Assembly (NCBI GenBank): GCA_001970955.1
Contig: MPUH01000464.1
Span: 1 to 52,509, forward strand
Direction of reading: 5' to 3'
Source: Stentor coeruleus
Lineage: Eukaryota > Ciliophora > Heterotrichea > Heterotrichida > Stentoridae
Length of the DNA stretch: 52,509 bases
Shown here: piece after piece, positions 30,286-42,053 of the stretch
Layout: every line of letters starts with the position of its first letter
Numbering within the stretch: position 1 is the stretch's first letter
Notes under the pieces: generated by a model
Seen by the model: the letters and a program-made list of their open reading frames with translations, nothing else
Databases searched by the model: none
Told to the model about the DNA's origin: nothing
Made by a program: the position numbers and the translations under genes

Positions 30286-31914
30286 CTAATTATTATCTCT
30301 TAACAGACCTTTGTCAACATAAATAAGACAGCAAGCTGCAGATATACCATATTCTCCTAAAGAGTCAAACATAACATTTTTCTCACCTACTTCTGTGACA
30401 TTAATATCATGATACTTCCTCCAAACCCCATCTTTCTTCATATAAGAATAATATTGTCCACTTCCAGCATCTCCATCATGTATAACAATAGCACTAAGCT
30501 CATATTCTTGTTTTCTAAATTTCTTCTCATCAAAAGTATTCTCAATCTCATCTTCATATCTTCTTAATTTCTCTTTCATTTCCTCCAAATTCGATCTTAC
30601 TTTATCAGAATACGCTTTAATAACATTTAAAGTCTCATTAAAAGATGATTGTTTTTCTATGCCAAATGGAGGCTCGACAAACACTTCATTTTCATCAATG
30701 TTTATATCTTGGTTTTTTTGATTCTCAAGAAAATTTAAACACAAATTCAACATTTTTGAGATGTTTACATTTTTTCCTTCAAAATTATCAAATGTTTCAA
30801 TAGAATTCTCAAGTTGTTTTGCGTTTCTTTTTTTCGTTGCCAAAGCTTTTTGCAAACTTCTCGTCTTTTTTTGGTTTCCTAAAAGGTATCGTCCTGGATA
30901 TAAGTACATAGGGAAAGAAAATCCTTTTTTAATTTTGAACAAGTTGCCATTTGAATCTGTAGCCAAGCGATTTATTCCAAATATAAGTACTCCAGGAAGG
31001 CCATCAATCCAACTAGTTTGTTTAGCCTTTACAAAAACCCCATCAGCAACTTGAAAATTATCAATTTCTTTAGTCAAAGCATCTCCCCAAGCTTCATAAA
31101 ATTCTTTTTTATCAACTTCAATTTCAAACTTCCCAAATATTGTTGGTATCTGTTCATCCTTATACTTACTTCCATCAGGTAGTTTTGACCTTATATCATT
31201 AACAAGTTTTCCACAAAAGAACTTAGATAATATACTATTGTCTATCAAAAAAGACATGCTATCTTTTCTTTTGGCTACATTTTCTTCACCTTGACTATTT
31301 AGATAACTAAGCCCTTCTTCAATTTTTGCAATAAACCTCATAGAAAATTCCCCAATATCATTTTTTTCACTATTAATAACTTGGCTTCCATCAATATCAA
31401 TCAACGCATTCATTACTCTATTTGTATCTTCATATTTCATCTTATTTGTTCCCATGTTTTTAAACAATAAACTCATCTCAGAAATCAATTTGACTAACTT
31501 TTTCCCCCTATTGTCTTGAGGTTGGAACGATGGGACTTGTTTCATCATAATCTCACGAAAGAAAGGTAATGAGTAATAGAACTGTATTAAAGATGTGAAA
31601 AAAGAAACATTACTTGAGTTTTTTAAGCCTATAGGGGTATTTGGATCACGTTCTTTTTGTTCAGATGATTGAGATTTAGAACTTTCTTCCATTGATAAGG
31701 CTATAGCTTTTTTTATTTCATCTTCATCTACTTTAAGACCTATTGAAGGATTTTGTGCGTATGGTACTACAGAAGTGTTGGTATCTTTGTTTAGAAGATA
31801 GTCTAAAGCTCTTTCTTGGTTACCGTTGCACTCATCTAAAGCTTTTATGACAGTTATTTCATCAAAGCCCATCTCGACTAGAGTTTTGATTACTTCTTTG
31901 CTCTGATGAACCAT
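30286..31914 (-). CDS. USP25/28-like ubiquitin hydrolase homologue, catalytic residues lost
   Basis: 542 residues, ATG to TAA. Residues 8-42 form a UBA domain (VEMGFDEITVIKAL), and about 64-78 looks like a ubiquitin-interacting motif (EIKKAIALSMEES). The peptidase domain starts PIGLKNSSNVSFFTSLIQ, where active USPs have the pattern GLxNxGNTCxxxS; the catalytic Cys is Ser104 (codon TCT). Near the C-terminus GSGQYYSYM replaces GHYxxY, so the catalytic His is Gln487, while WRKYHDINV keeps the Asp (503). UBA-UIM-USP order fits the USP25/USP28 group. It is probably a ubiquitin-binding pseudo-enzyme in the cytosol or nucleus. The ORF is full length with no frameshift, so it is not a decaying pseudogene by sequence. 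Confidence 0.88.
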   Translation of the reverse strand: MVHQSKEVIKTLVEMGFDEITVIKALDECNGNQERALDYLLNKDTNTSVVPYAQNPSIGLKVDEDEIKKAIALSMEESSKSQSSEQKERDPNTPIGLKNSSNVSFFTSLIQFYYSLPFFREIMMKQVPSFQPQDNRGKKLVKLISEMSLLFKNMGTNKMKYEDTNRVMNALIDIDGSQVINSEKNDIGEFSMRFIAKIEEGLSYLNSQGEENVAKRKDSMSFLIDNSILSKFFCGKLVNDIRSKLPDGSKYKDEQIPTIFGKFEIEVDKKEFYEAWGDALTKEIDNFQVADGVFVKAKQTSWIDGLPGVLIFGINRLATDSNGNLFKIKKGFSFPMYLYPGRYLLGNQKKTRSLQKALATKKRNAKQLENSIETFDNFEGKNVNISKMLNLCLNFLENQKNQDINIDENEVFVEPPFGIEKQSSFNETLNVIKAYSDKVRSNLEEMKEKLRRYEDEIENTFDEKKFRKQEYELSAIVIHDGDAGSGQYYSYMKKDGVWRKYHDINVTEVGEKNVMFDSLGEYGISAACCLIYVDKGLLRDNN

Positions 31915-32117
31915 TTTTACTTGTGGAATTTTACTTAGAATTTATGATGGATTATTATGTAATTCATATCAATTTTTTGATTTCCTACAACTTCTTATAA
32001 TTAACTTTCAGATATTTCACATTATCAATTTTGTTATTTTTCATACCCGAAAAGCTGTAAATTAAAAAATTGCCTTTATCTAAAAGCAAAAAAATCAATA
32101 AACAAAATGATAAAATT

Positions 32118-33878
32118 ATGATTTCAGACGATTTTTATTACAGTAGATACCAGAATCTAAATTACACAAAGAAAAACTCAAAGACAAACATTCAAGCTGT
32201 AAGATTTAAGCAATGGAATGAATTTGAATCAAGGCCACGAGATGCAGTCTTAAAAATAACAACATACCACAAAAATTGTGAAAATGAAGTAAAAATCCTA
32301 AAAGAAGCATCTGCTATAGAAGAAAACGTTGTCAAATACTATTATTCATATAGAAAATTAGATGAATTCTTTATTTTCATGGAATATTGTCATAGAGGGT
32401 CATTAAATGATTTTATAGAAGTTTTAAAAAAGCAGCATATACATTTAGACCAAGACAAACTTATTTCTATGTGTTTAAAAATGTTGAAAATCCTTGAAAA
32501 TCTTCACAATCATAATATTTATCATAGAGATATTAAACCTGATAATATTTTAGTTACTGATAAGGAAATATTGAAATTTGGTGATCTTGGAGAATCTAAA
32601 ATAACAACTGATGATAGAAATACTATAAAAGGAACTGTTATATACATGTCCCCGTATTTGAAAAATATTTACTCTAATAAAAAATGCTATTTTGTTAGTA
32701 AACATGATATTAATCCAGCAAGAGAGGATATTTGGTCTTTAGGGAAAACTTTTGTTGAACTTGCCTTAGCATCTTCGCATTTGGATTTTAGTAAGATGAA
32801 TATTAGTCAGATACAAACATATGTTTCTAATCAATTAGCATCAACTTCTAAATATAATTATTGGTTTATTTATGCACTTCTTGAAATGCTTAACTCTTAT
32901 AATAAAATACTCTTTTCACCTATAAACCTATATACAAAGTAATAATATGGGAAAAACTTTTAATAGNATCAATTAGCATCAACTTCTAAATATAATTATT
33001 GGTTTATTTATGCACTTCTTGAAATGCTTAACGACACAACACCAAATAGTGCTCCTTTCAAAACTGTAGCTAATTACATCACCACATTTGAGCATTTACA
33101 AAGTGGAGCTGAAATCAGCTTCTTAAAATCCTATGCCGATCCAAATGTCGCTATAATTTCAACTGAAAGCATTTCAGAGTCACTTTATAGTGAAAAATCA
33201 TTACAAGGAGAAGAAAATAAAGTATCAAACCTTTCTGAAAAACTTCCTAAATTATTACCAAAAATCCCTAGTGAGCATCAAGAAATCCCTAGTGAGAATC
33301 AAGAAATCCCTAGTGTGAATCAAGAAATCCCTATAATCCCAAATCTTCTTAACAAAATTGAAGAAAAAAAATCATTTAAAACTTCAAGTATAAATGAAAG
33401 CAAATTTTCAAAAAGAGAATTAAATGAAAGCCTTGAAGAAACTATTCAGAAACCTAAAGAAAATACAGAAACTCATAGAAATGAGCAAGAAGAAAATAAA
33501 AAAAGTATCTGTTCAACAAAAGATACTGATTTTTTATCATTGAAAGAATCTTTTAATACTGTATCAACAATAGATACTATACCTAGTACAGATAAAGATG
33601 TTGGGAAATATAGATGTTCTAAGTGTTCAATTATTATTATGACTGGAAAAGAAATTATTTTGGCATGCAAGCATTACTATCATTTTGATTGTTTGAATAA
33701 AATGCTTGAAGGACAGTTAAAGAATGCAAAAAACTATAATGATATTCATTGTATAATATGCCCTTTACCTATTAGTATAATGAAATTGAATGTGCTGCCG
33801 TGCTTTAAAGGGTATAAAGATAAATATGATTTGTTTGTAGATCAGTATTCGAAAAGTAAAAGGAGTACAAGAAAATAA
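32118..33878 (+). CDS. Protein kinase fused to RING-H2 domain, split by a contig join
   Basis: The frame is written across a single N (32967). 32830-32894 repeats at 32968-33032, an offset of 138 (a multiple of three), so counting it once gives 540 residues from the first ATG (32118). The contig tail 32895-32966 ends in an early TAA and is not part of the continuous frame. The kinase domain (about 25-250) has AVLKI with the lysine, HRDIKPDN in the catalytic loop, DLG instead of DFG, and MSP in place of APE. No glycine-rich loop is clear. The kinase could be active. A disordered linker holds three IPSExxQE-type 7-residue repeats (33262-33324). The C-terminus (454-502) is a RING-H2: CSKC, CKHYYHFDC, CIIC. 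So one protein may phosphorylate and ubiquitylate. Confidence 0.8.
32830..33032. other. Contig join with a divergent tail
   Basis: 32830-32894 equals 32968-33032. The first contig then runs 72 bases (32895-32966) of different AT-rich sequence up to the N at 32967. The second contig continues the reading frame. The tail could be an assembly error or a real alternative macronuclear end. Confidence 0.8.
33262..33324 (+). repeat. 21-nt in-frame tandem repeat, three copies
   Basis: Period 21 starting at 33262, 33283 and 33304, encoding EIPSEHQ-like heptapeptides in the linker of the kinase-RING protein. A fourth copy begins and stops after EIP. Confidence 0.9.
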
Positions 33879-34456
33879 TTTTTAGAATTTAAGTAGATAT
33901 CATAAGATGAGTTTAAAATTCTTTGTTATTTTAGGGTGTATATGATTTTGGCTTTTTATTTTGATATGATATTGTGACATAAATAACAACATTAAGTAAA
34001 TCAGAATACCTAAATCACAGATTTTACTCTTATTTATCACACTATAAAAATTTTATATAGATTTATTTATATAAAATATATACACTCTAATAAAAACACT
34101 ATACCATAACTTCTATTTATCTATCATACAAATTAAAATATTATAATATACTATACCATAACTTCTATTTATCTATCATACAAATTAAAATATTATAATA
34201 TATCTATAAACAAATCCTTCAATCTAAAAACACATTATAAAATCAGCAACTGAAATCATAAAATATTTATTAAAAAGCGTAATCTTATAAAAACTTCAGT
34301 AATCCAACTTTTTCATCATTTCAAATATCTAAAATGAACTTTGATATATAAAAACTTATCCATCGCCTTTATCATAAAAAAAAAACATGAATTTTCAATC
34401 AAAAATCTTTAAAATTTCTCTACTACATCTATTTTTTTAAGCTAAGTATTTTTAAA
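33879..34456. other. Intergenic convergent spacer
   Basis: About 580 bases between two convergent 3' ends. G-rich then C-rich on +. It contains the tandem duplication at 34099-34202, and otherwise nothing recognised. Confidence 0.6.
34099..34202. repeat. 52-bp tandem duplication
   Basis: Two head-to-tail, seemingly identical copies, 34099-34150 and 34151-34202, in non-coding AT-rich DNA. Confidence 0.9.
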
Positions 34457-34909
34457 CTATTTCTTCTTACTAGAATATTCTTTAAGCTTAACAAGTGCTT
34501 CCTTCATGTTGCTAACTCCGGTCGCTGCATATTTTGCCGCATTTACTGGGTTGTTTTTCTTGAGTTTTTCAAAAATTTCAGTGTTTATATCAGAAATACC
34601 TCTATTTGTGCCTAATGAAATAACTCCATCTAAAGGGTTTCTTTGCTCTATGGTTGTATTTGAAGAAGGTGAATTAAATGTTCGAGATTCAATAGTTCGA
34701 GATTCAATAGTTCCTGTCGAATATAGTTTTTCCATTATATCAGGCCTAAGATTTAAAGGCTCTTTATTTATAATTTCGTATTTGCAAGGAAATTTGCATT
34801 TATCTATGATTTCTATCATCTGAAATGCAGCATCTGTATTACCTGAATTTATGCTCTCTTCAAGGCTTTGCAGAGTCAATCTTATGTTGTTTTGAGTTTC
34901 GTAATCCAT
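34457..34909 (-). CDS. Small protein of unknown function
   Basis: 150 residues, ATG to TAG. Helical N-terminus (about 1-50), a middle with two copies of TIESR encoded by an exact 15-nt tandem repeat near 34683-34712, and a helical Ala/Lys-rich end (NAAKYAATGVSNMKEALVKL). No membrane segment, signal or known domain. It is convergent with the kinase-RING gene and divergent from the WD40-TRP gene. Amino-acid use is mixed and the flank skew fits a real gene, but there is no homology I can name. Confidence 0.6.
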   Translation of the reverse strand: MDYETQNNIRLTLQSLEESINSGNTDAAFQMIEIIDKCKFPCKYEIINKEPLNLRPDIMEKLYSTGTIESRTIESRTFNSPSSNTTIEQRNPLDGVISLGTNRGISDINTEIFEKLKKNNPVNAAKYAATGVSNMKEALVKLKEYSSKKK

Positions 34910-35766
34910 TTATATTTTTATATTAAAGTTATAGATAAAGCATAATTTTAGTTTGGATATGGAATAAGATTTTGGATAGTGTGATGAGAAAAAAAAATAT
35001 TTTTTAGGATTATGATTAAGGTGGAATTAGGAGTTTATTTTGGGGATTTGTCTATAATAAAGGCATATAATTAAGAAACTTGGTGTAGATAAGTTTAGAA
35101 TATTTGAAAGTGTTATAAAATAGCAGGCATACATTTTCTGTTGGGTTGTAATAGAATTATTTATATGATTTTTTGAAATTATTTTTATTTATCATAAAGC
35201 ATGCTATATTTACACACTAATCCTATAATAAAACACACTTAATATTATTATAAATATTTCTTAATTACCTTTTATAAAATTAGCTCATCTCTCAACTTAA
35301 AATCAAAAACACCCACTTTTTTTCTCAATCATCCTTCAAAATTTATCTCTATATAATCACAAATTTCATTACCTCCATTTATCTTCTAATCCAATAATCG
35401 ACCTTTTTATATAAACCTTCTCCATTCTACAATACTTTTACCTACAACCTCTAATATTTTATCCCTTATTCTTATTCTATTCATAATTTAATAATATTAC
35501 CATTAAATAAGATGAAGTATACCAATTTAATCACCTACAAATCTTCAATCAGGAATAAAATTTACTAAACTCAATATAATCCTTTAATAACCCCGTAATA
35601 TCAATAAACATAAAAACAAGCTTTTTATTGAAGATCCACTTATCAGATTTTTAACTTCATAAATCCAATTATTTATTCTAAAATTTTTCTTATCTTTTAC
35701 ATTTCCTTAGCCTAATACTAACTTTTTCTATATAAGATTTCCATTGGCGGGAAATCATAATAAATA
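34910..35766. other. Intergenic divergent spacer, no gene seen
   Basis: About 860 bases holding the 5' flanks of two divergent genes. G-rich on + near 35000-35060, C-rich and almost G-free from about 35280 to 35720, which is the clearest example of the flank skew beside the AP-3 upstream region. Confidence 0.6.
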
Positions 35767-38700
35767 ATGAGTGAAGATCTTAAGCAACCGCTGCTTGAAA
35801 AGGCAGCACCCAGCCATGGAGAATTTCGGTTCACCAAAAGCATAGATCATGATATTCCTCCAGAAAGAATCTTGTCAAATATCTTAGACGATTTCAAAAA
35901 GCTTGACTTTACCCTTGCTGGACATACTAAAAAAGTTTATGCTGTTGATGTCTCCAAAGATGGGAAGTGGATTGTCAGTGGAGGTAAGGATTGTTCTATA
36001 AGAGTTTGGGATGTTTTAAAAGAGCAAGAAAGCACAGTATTAAAAGGTCATAAAGGTCAAATAAACGCCCTTATCCTAAGCCTCAACAGCTTAAATCTTT
36101 TCAGTGCCTCATCCGATTTCACGGTGAAGTTATGGCCGAACTTTCATGAAAACGACCACACAACCTTTGAAGGACACAAAGGTCCAGTCCTTTGCATCTC
36201 CCTCAGCACCGATGAAAAATCCCTTATAACTGGTTCTGAAGATAATTCAATCCTAGTCTGGGACATTTCAACCAAGTCCATAACTCAAAACATCTCAGTT
36301 CACAATGCTCCAGTCACATCTTTAAAAATCTTCCAAAATACTGAAATTCTAATCAGTTGCTCTCAAGATCATACAATTCAAGCATGGAATTTTCATACAA
36401 AATCTCAAGAATTTATTATTGCAAATTTACCATCAACACCACTTAGCCTAGCGATATATGATAAATTTATAGCTTGTGGTCATGAAGATGGGTCAATTAG
36501 TTTATGGAAATCTCAAGATTTTGTAGGATCTTTAGAAGGACATAAAGGTCAAGTTAATTGTTTACAGTTTAGTCAAAATGGGAAGTTTTTAGTATCGTCA
36601 AGTGTGGATAAGACATTAAAAGTTTGGAATATCGAGAAATCTTGTGAGGAAAAAACTCTTTATGGTCATCAAGAATGTGTTTTTGGATTAAAAATAAGTA
36701 ATGATGAGAAGTTTTTGGCTAGTGTTTCAGCTGATAATACGGTTAGAGTATGGTATATGCATAGAACTACTGAAGAAATTATTTTTGATGAACATCAAAT
36801 AGCAGTAAACAGTTTATCAATATGCTCACAAAGCAAATATTTAGTTAGTGGAGCTAATGATGGGTTGATTATAGTATGGAATTTAAAAAATAAAGATCAA
36901 GAAAGTAAACTTGGGTATCATGATGGAAGCATTACATGTGTTCATTTAAGTAAATCAGGGAAATATTGTGCTAGTGGTTCTAAAGATGCTACAATTAAAC
37001 TTTGGGACTTTTTGTCTAGATCATTGATGCTATCTTTTGAAACTGAAGGACCTATTTTTGCTTTGAGAATCAGTGACAATGATGAGTTCCTCGCTTATAC
37101 TGATAAGAAAACCTGCAATATAAGGGTGTTTAATATAAACTCACAAATGATCCAGTATAGATTCCAAGCCCATAATAGACCCATATGGAGCCTTGATTTT
37201 GACAGTAGTTCAAGGAAAATATTATCTGCTTCTGCTGATGGAGAAATCAAGCTCTGGGACATCCAAAGCGCAAGCGAGGATTTAATATTAAAAGGTCATG
37301 AATCATCTGTAACATGTGCTTTATTCTCAGTTGATGAAAACCTAGTATTTTCAGGGTCATTTGATAAGACTGTTAGGATATGGGATATTATTGAGAAAAG
37401 TGAAATAATGTGTTTTAAAGGACATAAAGATAGAGTTTTATGTTTAGATAGAAGTAGGGATAAAAAGTATATTGTTAGTGGATCAGCAGATAATACAGTG
37501 AAAGTATGGAATATAGAAGACCATCGAGAGGAATTTACTTTATTTGTCCATAAAGACTATATTAGATCATGTATTTTCAGTTATGATATGAAATTTATTA
37601 TAACTGCATCTAAGGATTGTATGATTAAACTATGGCCGACACAAGGGAAAATGACATCAAAAAGACTTTGTGGGCATAATAAAGGGGTAAATTGTATAAC
37701 ATCAAGCATAGATGGGCTTATTGCGGTTAGTGGTAGTGAAGATACAACATTAGCTGTTTGGGATTTACTAAACTATAAGAAAAAAGCTGAACTTAGAGGC
37801 CATCGTGGGGCAGTACTAGCCCTAGCCATAAGCCGTGACAATCGTACATTGATTTCAGGTTCTAAAGACAAGTACATAATCAGTTGGGATTTAGAAACTT
37901 TTGAAAAACTATCAACTCTTAAAGGTCATGCTTCCCAAGTCAATGCCCTCTGCCTTACAAATGATAATTCAACCATCTATAGTGCATCAAATGACAAAAC
38001 TATACGTAAATGGGATCTTTTCCAAAAATCTGATATTAAAGTTTTCCGTGATAATACCTCACCAGTTCTCTGTTTAAGTTTAAATAAATCTAACACTTAC
38101 CTAGCAAGTGGTTCTGAAAACCATATAATATGCATTTATAACATTAAAAATGATACACTAGAAAAGACTTTAAAGAATTTTAATAGCCCAATAACAACTT
38201 TATCATATTCGCATAATGAAAAAGATCTTATTTCTGGGTATAAAGATGGGACAATTAAATTATGGACTACAACTGATTATAAAGCTTATCAGACTATATC
38301 AATTCATAAAGGTGAAATAAAATGTGTATTTCCAAGCTACTGTGGGAAATACTTATACAGTGCATCAACTGATCATACAGTGAAAATATGGAATTTAATT
38401 GATCATTATGAGGAGCATGTGATAAAAAAACATAATCAATCAGTTAATTCTATTCATATAAATGCATCATCTAATACCCTACTTTGTGCATCAGATGATA
38501 GCACAATAAGTATATTTCAAACTGGGCAAAAATACCCTGAATATTATTTAAAAGGACATAAAGGATCAGTATTTTGTGTAGCAGCAAGCAATAGTTATAT
38601 AGCTTCAGCAAGTGAAGATAATACAATTAAACTTTGGAACTTAAAGAATTTTAAAGAAGAAATCACATATAAAAGTCATACTGATAAAGTTTTAACTGTT

Positions 38701-41700
38701 ATTTTCACTAATGAAGGAACTAAATTGATATCAGGAGGTAAAGATAAGACTATTTACATATGGAAACTTAGAAACGAAAAACCTATCAGTACTCTTATTG
38801 GCCATGAAGATTCAGTTACCTGTTTAGCTCTTTATAAGAATAGTGAAAAGCTTGTTAGTGGCTCTAATGATAAAAATATTAAGCTTTGGGATATGAACAC
38901 TTTAACATGTGAATATACATTTTATGGGCATACAATGTATATATACTCTGTAGCAGTTTCAGAAAACATGAACTTCTTAGCTTCAGCTTCTGGTGATAAA
39001 ACTGTTGCGGTATGGAACACAATAAGAAGAAATGAAAAAATCATATTAAAAGACCACACCCTAGCTGTATATACCGTAAAATTCGCTTATAAAGATAAAT
39101 ATCTTATAACTGCATCATCAGACAGAAACATCTTTTTATGGAACCTAACTACAAAAACCCGTGAGTCACAAATTTCTGTACACAGACATGGTATTTTGTC
39201 TTTAGCAACAACTATTGATGATAATTTTATTATAAGTGCCTCAGCAGATGGCACTATCAAAGTATCTAATTTTTTTACTAAAGATCCTAGTTTTACTATA
39301 AAAAAATTCGAAGACTCTATAAAACATGTTACACTAACCCCAAATGGAGAATATGTTATAACTGCTTTAGATAACAGTTTTATTCATATCACAAAATTTA
39401 AAGAACAATTAAATGCTAGAAATTTAGATACAGGTTCTGGATATAAACCATTTATACAAGATGATATAAAAAAACTTAAACCTACAAGAATGAATGAGTT
39501 TCAGAATTACCTTTCATTTTATAATGTTTTTTATAGTCTTAGATATAGAGAGTTTTATAAATTATCCCCACATTCTTCAGGTGTTGTACTTACTGATAAT
39601 TATTATACGTATACGCATTTTTTGTGTCAGTATGGTCAAGGAGCTGTACTGAAAAATATTATAGGCCCAGGGTTTGTTTTGAAAGCAGATAAGTTTGGAC
39701 ACTCACCATTGTATTATTCGATTGTTAATAGTGACCAAGAATGCACAGATGTGCTGATTGATTATTTGATATACTTATCTAGGGCGAATGATAGCTCGTC
39801 ATATGCCACATCATTCAATGCAGTTAAAAATGATTTTCCATTAATCATAAAAAGTACGTCTAAAAAACTCCCAGAATTATTAGCAGCAATACTCTACGCC
39901 CCAGGACATACATTCTACGCTCTTTGCTCTAAAAGCTTACCTCTAACAGCTTTTAGCAAGCACCAAAGCATAGATCTCACCAACTTCCCAATCAAAATCC
40001 TCGACCACAGCCAAGGAGAAATGGACAAAAAAGGCCTAAAAGAAAAATCTATTATCGCATATACAACNAGCACCAAAGCATAGATCTCACCAACTTCCCA
40101 ATCAAAATCCTCGACCACAGCCAAGGAGAAATCGACAAAAAAGGCCTAAAAGAAAAATCTATTATCGCATATACAACCTCAATACCCATACCAGATACCA
40201 ACGGGACAAAATTCTCTTTAGAAATGCTAGAATCTATAGTAAACTGCGGCAATCCCAAAATCTTTTCAAGTAATTTCATCAAATTTTACCTTCAAAAAAA
40301 ATTCAATTCAACTCAAATCCTAGCTTATTTCTTAGCCTTTTTGCTTTTTATCAATGTTATAGTCGCTCTTTGTCTTTTTAAATATGGAAGTCAAAATATT
40401 TTTGTGTTTATTTTCTTTGCTGTAGTAAACGGGATTTTGTTTTTATGGGAACTTATACAAATGAGAGCTATGGGATTGAATTATTTTATGGATTTACTTA
40501 ATCTTATTGATTTAGTTAGGTTAGAAGCTACAGTTGCTTGTGTTTTAGTTGATTGGTTTTATGAGAAAATAGATTGGCTTAATTGGATTATGGTAGCTTT
40601 GAATATTATAAGAGCTTTTACTGCATTAAGGGTATTTGAATGTACAAGACACTATTTGTCATTAGTTTGTAAGGTTTTTAAGGCTAATATTGGGTATATG
40701 ATTTTCTTTGCTTTGTGTAATTTAGCTTTTGGGGTGATGCTTACGGTTGTTGCAAATGCAGATTTGAATTTTGATAATTTGTGGGTTTTGCCTTACGAAA
40801 TCAGTTTAGGTATTTATTATGAAACTGAAAAACTCTCAAATTCTCCAGTTTATGGGGTTTTCCTCATAGGATCATATTTTATGAATCTTGTCTTTATTCT
40901 CATCTTTATACCAATCCTCGGAGACTCTGTTAATAAATACTTACTTGAAAAAGATATCGTTACAATGATAGAAAAAGCTAAACTCATCCTAGAAATCGAA
41001 CAAATTCTATACTCTTTCCGTAAAAATTCAGACAGTTGCAGTTACTTACAAATCTGTGAAAAATCTTCAAGTCATAAAAAACTCATATGGCAAGGTCAAA
41101 CGAAATTCTTAGAAAACACTATAAATAAGTCTAAAACCAAAATGACCCAACAAAACTCAAACCTCCAAACAAAACTTCAAACAATATCATCTTCAATTGA
41201 TAATCAAATCAATCAAGTTGAAAAAATAATAAAAATTTCTAATGATAAAATTGAAAACCACCTTGTCTCAGTCCATGAATCTTTGCTTAAAACTTTAACC
41301 CAACACTTTGCTAATTATCCCGACAAAAAATTAGCACCTGATATTGTCCCAATACGATATATAGAAGCTGAAACAGTTCAAGAAATAGTAAAAAAACCTC
41401 AGCAAATCCAAATAATGAGTCAAATTCATATTGTGCCAAAGGTTAAAAAAAATAAAATTCAAAGACGAGATATTCAATCTGGATTACATCTAAGTATTAA
41501 ACCTAGTATAAAAAAACCTTCAATTGAAGATAATATAAGATTTACAACTGATATAGAAAGCTTAAACAGACAATCAATTGAAGCTACAAAGAAATCAGTT
41601 GAAGAAGTCTTTAGGAATTCAATGAGTCTTATAAATACTCAAGATAGAACTGAAGAAACTCATGGGAAACTTCAAGAAGTACATAGAAGCTTAGAAGATA

Positions 41701-42053
41701 GTATTGAAAGAGAATTAAATAAAGTTAGAAATACTTTTAGAATGCAAGTTGATGAAATGAACAAAAATATCAAGTCAAGATTTGAAACATTAAGAGATGA
41801 TATGTATAGAGAACAATTACATATTAATGATAGCTTGGCTGAGAATAAAAAAGCAATTGAAGAATCGATTAAACAGAAAATTGAACTGAAAACATCGAGT
41901 ATTGAAGGGAATATTAAAAAAGAAATTAAAAAGAGTATTAAAGAACTTGAGGAGAAACTGATTGAAATGACTTATAATATTGAAAAAGGTGTTGTTGAAA
42001 GGATTGATAGTGTTGCAAATTTGATTGAGGAAAAAGTGACTAATAAAGAGTAG
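35767..42053 (+). CDS. 28-WD40-repeat protein fused to a TRP-like ion channel
   Basis: Counting the 110-nt duplicated overlap around the N at 40068 only once gives an unbroken frame of 2058 residues, ATG to TAG. Residues about 47-1222 hold 28 consecutive WD40 repeats of about 42 residues (GH...D...WD pattern), enough for four seven-bladed propellers. A linker with an ankyrin-like stretch (KADKFGHSPLYYSI) follows. Then six membrane helices: 1480-1501, 1508-1527, 1541-1561, 1567-1587 (with two Arg), 1603-1625 and 1658-1681, and a pore-loop-like segment at 1633-1649. Helix 6 ends ILIFIPILGDSVNKYL, matching the LLNMLIALMGxTVxK end of TRPV-type channels. The remaining 370 residues are a long coiled coil with many Lys and Glu. 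Probably a cation channel gated or anchored by a cytosolic WD40 scaffold. Ion and stimulus are unknown. Confidence 0.85.
39959..40177. other. Contig join: 109-nt overlap repeated around one N inside the WD40-TRP gene
   Basis: 39959-40067 repeats from 40069 (offset 110) with a G/C difference; an N at 40068 joins them. The frame continues only if one copy is dropped, and the second copy, in the frame of the channel part, carries on into it without a stop. Confidence 0.92.

Noticed and set aside
32070..32942. Kinase as a separate 290-codon gene ending at a TAA near 32942
   Set aside because: The stop lies in the divergent contig tail; the second contig repeats the same codons and continues in frame to a RING domain.
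40052..40282. Minus-strand ORFs over the 40068 join
   Set aside because: Antisense shadows of the WD40-TRP coding sequence, created twice by the duplicated overlap.
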